Shown piece after piece: positions 1-5,162 of a stretch of DNA of 6,633 bases. A program made the translations under genes and the position numbers. Source of the stretch: Acidobacteriota bacterium (GTDB lineage Bacteria; Acidobacteriota; UBA4820; DSQY01); contig JAEMPZ010000151.1 of assembly GCA_022759065.1 (NCBI GenBank), positions 1 through 6,633 of the forward strand. Reading direction: 5' to 3'. Below the pieces are notes generated by a model. It was given only the letters and a program-made list of their open reading frames with translations. It ran no database searches and was not told the DNA's origin. Each line of letters begins with the position of its first letter. Positions within the stretch are counted from its first letter, which is position 1.

Positions 1-55
1 TCCTCCGGTCTTTCTTCAGGTGAGCCACCGCGAGATCGTCTTGCCGCTTCATCAT
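1..55 (-). CDS. Possible 5' end of a minus-strand gene, cut by the window edge
   Basis: On the minus strand an open frame starts at ATG 55-53 (a second ATG follows at 52-50) and runs off the left edge without a stop. It reads M-M-K-R-Q-D-D-L-A-V-A-H-L-K-K-D-R-R. An in-frame ATG at 70-68 would add five residues, and a TGA at 79-77 closes the frame upstream. Only a weak GAGAG-like purine stretch precedes ATG 55. The charged, helical start looks like real protein, and the A-x-x-H-L-x-x-D-x-R pattern faintly recalls the N-terminus of AlkA-type DNA glycosylases, but 18 codons cannot establish a family. If real, it is transcribed divergently from the thioredoxin gene. Confidence 0.35.
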   Translation of the reverse strand, partial: MMKRQDDLAVAHLKKDRR

Positions 56-84
56 TACTCGTTCTCTCATAGCGGATCATTTGA

Positions 85-111
85 ACCACAGAGGCGCGGA
101 GGCACGGAGGA
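85..111 (+). repeat. Dispersed ACCAC-GAG-type intergenic repeat, copy 1
   Basis: This roughly 27-base unit starts ACCACAGAGGCGCGGAGG and ends CACGGAGGA. It aligns end to end with the reverse complement of 261-287 with about five or six mismatches, and with 2599-2626 allowing a one-base insertion. The copies lie only between genes. Similar purine-rich units are common in intergenic DNA of environmental bacteria (recalled knowledge, not checked here). Confidence 0.7.
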
Positions 112-260
112 AACAATTATTGGTAAAAGAAAGAAAGGCGCCTTGCAGGCATCCCCCATCCGTTGCTCGCGAACCGGCGGGCAGAGGAAGAGAAAGCTAA
201 GAGAGTATGGTTGCAGGCAAGCCCTTTCCCTCAAAGTCCAGCCTTCCAATCCTAAAATCA

Positions 261-287
261 TCCTCCGCGCCTCTGTGACTCCGTGGT
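261..287 (-). repeat. Dispersed ACCAC-GAG-type intergenic repeat, copy 2 (inverted)
   Basis: Read on the minus strand this unit starts ACCACGGAGTCACAGAGG and ends CGCGGAGGA. It faces copy 1 across about 150 bases, so the pair could form the arms of a large hairpin or the ends of a small non-autonomous element. I see no flanking target-site duplication. Confidence 0.7.
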
Positions 288-340
288 GAAATCTTTTCTT
301 GGTTTCGGCGTTCATCTCGCCAGGCGATCGCCCCATGTGG

Positions 341-346
341 TAAAAT
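341..346 (+). promoter_or_regulatory. Possible -10 element for the thioredoxin-like gene
   Basis: TAAAAT lies in the only A/T-rich patch (341-350) ahead of the gene. Transcription starting a few bases downstream would leave a short leader that still includes the ribosome binding site at 357-362. No convincing -35 hexamer is visible at the expected distance, so this is a weak call. Confidence 0.2.
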
Positions 347-356
347 ATATCCCATT

Positions 357-362
357 GGGAGG
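357..362 (+). promoter_or_regulatory. Ribosome binding site fixing the start at 367
   Basis: GGGAGG lies four bases before the ATG at 367. It supports that start, where a signal peptide begins immediately, over an in-frame GTG at 283 that lies inside repeat copy 2 and has no such site. Confidence 0.7.
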
Positions 363-366
363 TTGC

Positions 367-1407
367 ATGAAAAGAGCGCTTGCGTTTTTCCTTCTCGCCG
401 CCCCGCTCGCCCTTCTTGCCGAAAAGCCGTGGTTCTCAGGAACCATCGGCGAAGCGGTCCAGGCGGCGGCCAAACAGAACAAGATCGTCACGCTGAAGTT
501 TTACGCGGACTGGTGAGGGGGCTGCAAAAAACTGGACCGTGACGTCCTTACGCAAGAAACGATGGACCGGCTTTCAAAGGAAACGATCTGGTGTCGCATC
601 AACACCGACACGCCCGAGGGCAAGAAACTCAGGGCCGAATACAAGCTTAAGGGAATACCCACCGTGGTCCTTTTGGATTCCAAGGGCCAGGAGATTGACA
701 GGATCATCGGATACGATGACCGTTCCGGTTGGATGAAAAATTATCTGGCCTCGCTTTTCGGCGTGGACACTTTGGGCGACTACCTCGCCCGTGCCGGAAC
801 TGGCGGGGATGCGGAACTTTGCGCCAAAATAGCGCAGAAGTACCTCGATCGCGGAGAGGCCCCCGACGCCCTTTCCTGGGTGGCCAAGGCCCGCGTGGCA
901 AAAGAGGGGCAGACGCCCGAACTTGCGGCCAGGCTGGGGTTGATGGAGGGCTTGGGGCTGCTGGCTACCGAACCGGCGGAAGGCGAAAAAAGGCTTCTGG
1001 CGATCGCGGCCGACCCCAAGGCGGGTGACGCCGGCCAAGAGGCATTTGACGCGCTTGCTCGGGTGTACAAGAAGGGCGACAGAAACAAGGATCTTGAAGC
1101 GCTCTTCGACAAGGTCATGGCTTTCAAGGGCGATGACAAGGAGTTCCTGAACGACTACGCATGGACCTTCGCCGAGCGCGGCATAGCCCTTCCAAAAGCC
1201 CTTGCGGCCGCGAAGAAGGCCGTGGAGCTAAGCAAGGAAGATCCAGGCATCCTCGATACCCTTGCCGAGGTGTACTTCAAGATGGGGCAAAAGGATCTCG
1301 CGATATCCACGGAAGAAAAGGCTATTGCGAAAGCGCCCGATGACAAGAGCTTTCAGGACCAGAAGGAGAAGTTTCTGAAAGATGGCGAAAAGAAAGACAA
1401 CAATTAG
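367..1407 (+). CDS. Exported thioredoxin-like TPR protein, probable selenoprotein (UGA = Sec at codon 50)
   Basis: The frame encodes 346 residues if the in-frame TGA at 514-516 is read as selenocysteine. Residues 1-18 form a signal peptide (M-K-R, a hydrophobic run, then L-L-A before E-K-P-W). A thioredoxin fold spans about 23-130: F-Y-A-D-W precedes Sec50-G-G-Cys53, then K-K-L-D, with the cis-proline loop G-I-P-T at 96-99 (Pro98). This resembles the Thioredoxin_7/DsbD C-terminal group, where the motif is normally W-C-x-x-C, so UGA replaces the nucleophilic cysteine. Residues about 135-340 are helical, with clear TPR units near 262-329. The product probably acts in the periplasm as a thiol-disulfide oxidoreductase, with the TPRs binding a partner. 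The frame stays coding on both sides of the TGA and a hairpin follows it. The alternatives are a nonsense mutation (TGC to TGA) or a sequencing error. An internal start at 562 would discard the active site. Confidence 0.82.
514..554 (+). promoter_or_regulatory. Putative selenocysteine codon and bacterial SECIS hairpin
   Basis: The UGA at 514-516 is followed within the coding sequence by a hairpin. GGAC (534-537) pairs with GTCC (544-547) around the six-base loop CGTGAC, and TGC (523-525) can pair with GCA (552-554) below an asymmetric internal loop. The apical loop begins 21 bases after the UGA and has G at its second position. Both features fit the general description of bacterial SECIS elements, which SelB binds. 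The upper stem is only four base pairs, and no folding calculation was run. Confidence 0.55.
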
Positions 1408-2575
1408 CAGGCCCCAGGCCGCCAGGATGGAGGAGATGCTGCTCAAGGCGGTGGCACGAGCCAAGGGCTCTTATGGCGTAATGGACGCGGCGCTCGAGCG
1501 GCTCGCTTCCACCGAAGGGACTTCGGTTTACTCTGGCCTGATAAGGCTGCTTTCAAGGCTGGAATTTTCTCCCAAGCAGGCCGAGCGTCACTGGAAATCA
1601 GTCGTCGGCCACTGCGCGCGGCTGGAAAAGGCGCTTGGGCGGCCCTTGGATTTCCGGGTCGCCCTCGCGGACCATTTCATTTCGCAAAGCCGCAAACTGC
1701 GCCACCCAATGGTCCTTGAGATTCAGCTTTTCAAGGCGGCGCAAGAGGAAAGGCTCACCGACGGCCTGACCGGGCTTTACAATTTTCGCTACATGCAGCA
1801 GGAACTTCCCCGCCAGGTGGCGCAGGCGCAACGCAACGGCACGCTTTTGAGCGTCGTTTTTTTCGACATTGACGACTTCAAGGCCTACAACGACCACTTC
1901 GGCCACCAGGAGGGCAACAACGTCCTGAGCGCGGCGGGCAAACTACTTGCTGGCGCCATCAGGGAAAGCGACCTGGCGGTGAGATATGGAGGGGAGGAAT
2001 TCGCCCTCCTTCTGCCCGGCTCCGACAAGTTCGGGGCGCTCGCGGTGGCGGAACGAGTTCGGGCTGGGTTTCTAAAGCTGGCGATTCCGGCCGCACGCCC
2101 GGGGAATCTTGTTACGGTGAGCGGTGGCGTCGCCTCCTACCCCGCTGACGCCACGACGGCCGACGAACTGCTGGCGTGCGCCGACTCGGCCATGTACCGC
2201 GCCAAGTCCATGGGAAAGGACCAGGTCGTTCTTTTTTCAAAGGAGCGGCGGGCGTGGGAACGCCGCCGCGAACGCTTCACGGGAGGCTGCGTCATAGGCC
2301 GCCGCTCTCTTCCTTTGCGAGGGGAGAACCTCGCCAGGGGAGGTTTCTACCTTGTTTCTCCCGGCGCCATCGCTCCCGATACCAAAGTCACCCTGGCGCT
2401 GACGCTGCCGTCCGCGAAAAGAAACTGCGAGCTGAAGATCAAATGCCACGGGCGCGTCACGCGCTGCGAGCCGTTAGGCCCCAAGGAACATGGCCTTGGA
2501 ATCACAATAACCGAGATGAGCGCGGCTGACCGCAAGAACTACGAAGCCGCCCTGGCCGCATGCGGCCTTTCCTGA
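1382..2575 (+). CDS. Diguanylate cyclase with C-terminal PilZ-like domain
   Basis: This 397-residue cytoplasmic protein probably makes cyclic di-GMP from two GTP. Residues 1-120 are a charged, helical region that I cannot assign. The GGDEF domain spans about 120-286: D-G-L-T-G-L-Y from 127, metal-binding F-D-I-D-D-F (D162, D164, D165), the active-site loop G-G-E-E-F at 203-207, and an inhibitory-site R-E-S-D at 194-197, five residues before it as expected. A PilZ-like domain follows (about 290-390), with R294-x-x-x-R298 and N-L-A-R-G-G at 316-321. The usual D/N-x-S-x-x-G serine is alanine here. No membrane segment or signal peptide is seen. The start overlaps the thioredoxin-like gene by 26 bases. 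A purine-rich AAGGAG lies at 1363-1368, rather far from the ATG, and starts at codons 16 or 19 are possible. The overlap suggests co-transcription. Confidence 0.9.
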   Translation: MAKRKTTISRPQAARMEEMLLKAVARAKGSYGVMDAALERLASTEGTSVYSGLIRLLSRLEFSPKQAERHWKSVVGHCARLEKALGRPLDFRVALADHFISQSRKLRHPMVLEIQLFKAAQEERLTDGLTGLYNFRYMQQELPRQVAQAQRNGTLLSVVFFDIDDFKAYNDHFGHQEGNNVLSAAGKLLAGAIRESDLAVRYGGEEFALLLPGSDKFGALAVAERVRAGFLKLAIPAARPGNLVTVSGGVASYPADATTADELLACADSAMYRAKSMGKDQVVLFSKERRAWERRRERFTGGCVIGRRSLPLRGENLARGGFYLVSPGAIAPDTKVTLALTLPSAKRNCELKIKCHGRVTRCEPLGPKEHGLGITITEMSAADRKNYEAALAACGLS

Positions 2576-2598
2576 CGCCAAAAGAAAAAATCTGTCTC

Positions 2599-2626
2599 AC
2601 CACGGAGGCACAGAGGACACGGAGGA
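2599..2626 (+). repeat. Dispersed ACCAC-GAG-type intergenic repeat, copy 3
   Basis: The unit starts ACCACGGAGGCACAGAGG and ends ACACGGAGGA. It is in the same orientation as copy 1, with one extra base. The bases just before it (AAAAAATCTGTCTC) resemble those before the minus-strand reading of copy 2, so the conserved unit may extend a few bases further. Confidence 0.7.
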
Positions 2627-2633
2627 AGGCAAG

Positions 2634-2662
2634 CATGAAAGATGAATTATGAAGGATGAAGA
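2634..2662 (+). repeat. ATGAA-rich direct-repeat tract
   Basis: Imperfect tandem units of ATGAAAG, ATGAATT, ATGAAGG and ATGAAGA follow one another, a seven-to-eight-base period based on GATGAA. No coding potential is evident. Confidence 0.5.
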
Positions 2663-2719
2663 AAGTGACTTGTTGGGGAAAGAAAACTCGCGCCGAGGCC
2701 TATTACGTTTTTTTCAACT

Positions 2720-2743
2720 CACTAATCACCAATCACTAATCAC
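2720..2743 (+). repeat. ACTAATCAC tandem repeat just before comEC
   Basis: ACTAATCAC occurs at 2721-2729 and again at 2735-2743, separated by CAATC, a near-tandem repeat with a 14-base period. It occupies the position where a ribosome binding site or promoter of comEC would be expected. Confidence 0.6.
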
Positions 2744-2752
2744 GATCTTTCC

Positions 2753-5092
2753 ATGAACCGCTCTCTGCTGTTCTTTCTCTTTCTTGCCGCCGGCCTGGGG
2801 CTCGCCAACTTTGCGTCGGCCCCCTTGCCGGCCGTTGTCTCGGCGTGCGCTCTCGCCCTTGTCTCCAGAAGAACCCGCCTCAACACGGCTGCCGCTGCCC
2901 TGGCTTTAGTGGCTGTCGGCATTGCCGCCGGAGGATTAAGGATAACCCCGCCGCCGCGCGGCCCCCTTTACGACAAGGTAGCCGGCGAGAGTGGCCGCTG
3001 CGCCCTGTGGGTGCGCGGCAAAGTGGAGTCGAGCGCGTGGGCGCTGGAGGGAAGCAGGGTCGTCATCAAGGTTGAAAGTTACCAGGACGGGGCCAATTGG
3101 CTTTCCACTTCTACGAAGGCCCGAGTCATGTTGCCCGTGCCGCCCCCAACCGAGGGAAGTCCCATTGAGGCAAGTCTCCTTTTACAGTTGCCGCGCGAAG
3201 CCACCAACCCTGGCCAGTACGACGCGCGTGAACGGCTGTCGCGGGAATCAGTGGCACTGACGGGCATCTGCCGCGATCAGGCCTTGATGCGCCTCTCTCC
3301 GCCGCCTCGCCTTGCGATGCTTTCCAGGTATCGCGCGGCTATCAGAGAGAACTTGGCCCGTGACGCGGGCGGCCAGGCGGGCGTCGTCCTGGCGGTGCTC
3401 ATCGGCGATCGCGGGCTTCTTGAACCTCGCGCCCAGGAAGCTTTGGGGCGTTCGGGCCTATACCACCTGGTGGCTCTCTCCGGGCTCCACATCGCCCTCC
3501 TCGTTATTCTGCTTTCATTTTTCGCCCATCTTGCCGGCATAGCGCCGCTCTGGCGCGACCTGGCCTGCCTTATCGTGGTCATCCTCTACGGAATGGTGGC
3601 GGGGCCGATTCCTTCGCTGAGCCGCGCGATCTTTATGGCTTCAATTTTTCTGGCGGCGCGCATGGCGGACAGGCCGCAACCGGCGCTGCGCGCCTGGGTA
3701 ATATCGCTGGCGCTTTTATTGCTTTGGGACCCTCAGTGGATTTTTGACGCCGGCTTTCAGCTTACCTACGCGGCCACCCTCGGGATGCTCCTCTTGGGTT
3801 CGCGCCCGCCTGCCTTCATCTCCAGGGAAGGCTGGCTCGGCGGACTTCTTCGAATCTTGTGGCTTGGCTTCACCGCCCAGCTTTTCACTCTGCCCTTTCT
3901 CGTATGGACCTTTCACCGGATCGCCTGGGCGGGCGTTCTTGCGACTCCCCTCGCCACCATACCGCTGTTCTTGTTGCTCGGAACCGGACTGTTCTATTTG
4001 GGCGGCGGCGCTTTCGTGCCAGGCCTCCACTTTCTATTAGGCTCGCTGTTGGCCTTCGCGGGGAAGCTGTTTCTATGGCTGCCGCTCGCGCTGGGCGAGA
4101 TGCGCCATGGCGCCCTGTTCATGCCGGTGCCTTGGATTGGCTGGCTCTTGCTTTATTGCGCCGCCATCGCGCTCCTGCTTGCCAGGGGGAAAAAGGCGTT
4201 GGCGGGATGGGCCTCTCTTTGCGCCGTACTGGTTTGCGCCTGGGCCTTCCCGCGGCCGTTTGACCCTCCCAAGGGGCCGGCGGTCGTCGTGTTGGATGTC
4301 GGCCAGGCCTCCTGCCAGGCCGTGATCAGCAGGGGCGAATGCGCTCTTGTTGATTGCGGAAACGGCATTTACCTGGGGCCGACTTCCGGGCGCGCGGTGG
4401 TGGAGCCGTTTCTCGCCGAGGCCGGGTTGCGCCAAGTATCGGGCGTTTTTCTGACTCACTGGGACAGCGACCACAGCGTGGGGCTTTTGGACCTCTTGCG
4501 TGATATGCCTGTCGGATTCCTGGCCTATCCCGCCGCGGACCCGCCAGGCGAAGGCACGCCATCGTTAATAGCCGCATTGGCCAAGCGCGCGGGGGTTCGC
4601 TTGCTACCTGTTTCCAGGGGGGACTCCTTTGCGGCTTTGGGGCTGTCCTTCAGCGTGCTTTACCCTGGCGGGGAGATTCTGCCCAACGAAAACAACAGAA
4701 GCCTTGTCCTCCTTGGCGACTCTGGCGGCTCGCGCTTTCTTTGGTGCGGGGACCTGGAGGCCGCCGGGGAGAGGGCGCTTTTGAAATTTGGCGAGGCCTT
4801 TTCGGTGAACGGCCTGATGGCTCCACACCACGGGTCGAGAACATCCAGCACGCCGGAGTTCATACAAGCCTTCCGCCCTGAGTCGGTCTTCTTTTCCGTT
4901 GGAACGGCCAACCGGTACGGCCATCCCTCGCCCGAAGTCGTGGCCCGCTATCGTTCCTGCGGAGCCAGGGAGTATAGAACGGACCGTGACGGGGCGCTCC
5001 TCTTTCCCTTGAATGTTCCGCGCGCCCGGGCCCTGGCGTGGCGCGACGCTAAGTGGCTCTCCAAGCTTTGCAAACCGGCGCGCCCTTTCTAG
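2753..5092 (+). CDS. comEC: ComEC/Rec2-family DNA-uptake channel protein
   Basis: The gene encodes a 779-residue inner-membrane protein of the family that carries single-stranded DNA into the cytoplasm during transformation. Two or three hydrophobic segments (about 5-60) are followed by the N-terminal OB-like region (about 70-180), which includes N-P-G-Q-Y-D. The competence-domain membrane bundle spans about 215-490 and carries the family signature L-S-G-L-H-I (S243 to I247). A C-terminal metallo-beta-lactamase-like domain begins at D-V-G-Q (515-518) and has T-H-W-D-S-D-H (568-574, with H569, D573 and H574), C-G-D (D667) and A-P-H-H-G-S (690-695). Length and domain order are those of complete family members, and no disruption is seen. 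The ATG at 2753 is the first in-frame start after a TAA at 2723-2725, yet it has no Shine-Dalgarno sequence. No other competence gene is in the window, so natural transformation is possible but not shown. Confidence 0.95.
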   Translation: MNRSLLFFLFLAAGLGLANFASAPLPAVVSACALALVSRRTRLNTAAAALALVAVGIAAGGLRITPPPRGPLYDKVAGESGRCALWVRGKVESSAWALEGSRVVIKVESYQDGANWLSTSTKARVMLPVPPPTEGSPIEASLLLQLPREATNPGQYDARERLSRESVALTGICRDQALMRLSPPPRLAMLSRYRAAIRENLARDAGGQAGVVLAVLIGDRGLLEPRAQEALGRSGLYHLVALSGLHIALLVILLSFFAHLAGIAPLWRDLACLIVVILYGMVAGPIPSLSRAIFMASIFLAARMADRPQPALRAWVISLALLLLWDPQWIFDAGFQLTYAATLGMLLLGSRPPAFISREGWLGGLLRILWLGFTAQLFTLPFLVWTFHRIAWAGVLATPLATIPLFLLLGTGLFYLGGGAFVPGLHFLLGSLLAFAGKLFLWLPLALGEMRHGALFMPVPWIGWLLLYCAAIALLLARGKKALAGWASLCAVLVCAWAFPRPFDPPKGPAVVVLDVGQASCQAVISRGECALVDCGNGIYLGPTSGRAVVEPFLAEAGLRQVSGVFLTHWDSDHSVGLLDLLRDMPVGFLAYPAADPPGEGTPSLIAALAKRAGVRLLPVSRGDSFAALGLSFSVLYPGGEILPNENNRSLVLLGDSGGSRFLWCGDLEAAGERALLKFGEAFSVNGLMAPHHGSRTSSTPEFIQAFRPESVFFSVGTANRYGHPSPEVVARYRSCGAREYRTDRDGALLFPLNVPRARALAWRDAKWLSKLCKPARPF

Positions 5093-5162
5093 CGGCTACT
5101 AGAGGCCGTGATATGATAAGGCGCTATCTTGGGCCTTGGCGTTGGCCCGGCGAAGGAACGGC
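5093..5162. promoter_or_regulatory. Leader of the acyltransferase gene with ribosome binding site
   Basis: This 70-base gap after the comEC stop contains AAGGA at 5153-5157, five bases before the ATG at 5163, a good ribosome binding site. It also holds a TATGAT box at 5112-5117 without a clear -35 partner, and a five-pair hairpin GGGCC/GGCCC at 5131-5148 that lacks the T-run of a terminator. Whether the gene has its own promoter or is read through from comEC cannot be decided. Confidence 0.45.

Larger units (their letters stand above)
71..366. other. Intergenic region upstream of the thioredoxin-like gene
   Basis: This stretch of about 300 bases holds no convincing gene. It contains an inverted pair of a dispersed repeat (85-111 and 261-287), a 10-base palindrome GGCGATCGCC (323-332), an A/T-rich box at 341-350 and a ribosome binding site at 357-362. 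Between the repeat copies (112-260) I see only a nine-base direct repeat, TTGCAGGCA, at 143-151 and 211-219. Open frames crossing this part on both strands run through the repeats, lack recognisable protein features and are probably spurious. Confidence 0.6.
2576..2752. other. Repeat-filled gap between the diguanylate cyclase and comEC
   Basis: These 177 bases contain no gene. They hold a third copy of the ACCAC-GAG repeat, an ATGAA-rich tract, and a short tandem ACTAATCAC repeat that ends ten bases before the comEC start. A small CTCG-CGC-CGAG hairpin (2687-2697) and a T7 run (2708-2714) are present but too far apart to make a convincing terminator. No good promoter was found. Confidence 0.6.

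Noticed and set aside
20..336. 89-residue open frames on both strands over the left intergenic region
   Set aside because: Both run through the inverted repeats, lack ribosome binding sites and domain features, and look like repeat translation.
514..516. TGA read as a sense codon through an altered genetic code (Trp or Gly)
   Set aside because: The cyclase gene ends with TGA (2573-2575) at a sensible domain boundary, no other long gene contains an in-frame TGA, and the GC-rich composition does not fit lineages with code 4 or 25. The position at a catalytic cysteine favours Sec.
283..516. Short gene starting at GTG 283 and ending at the TGA
   Set aside because: The GTG lies within repeat copy 2 without a ribosome binding site. 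The signal peptide and GGGAGG site place the start at 367, and the TGA is probably not a stop.
562..1407. Independent 281-residue gene starting at ATG 562
   Set aside because: The start falls inside the thioredoxin fold, omits the signal peptide and active site, and has no ribosome binding site. The coding frame is continuous with 367-561 apart from the TGA.
2687..2714. Terminator from the CTCG-CGC-CGAG hairpin and T7 run
   Set aside because: The stem has four pairs and the T-run starts about ten bases after it, so it does not fit an intrinsic terminator on the plus strand. The minus-strand reading is also weak.
5131..5148. GGGCC/GGCCC hairpin as a terminator after comEC
   Set aside because: It has five pairs with an eight-base loop and no following T-run. 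It sits immediately before the next gene's ribosome binding site and may be chance in GC-rich DNA.
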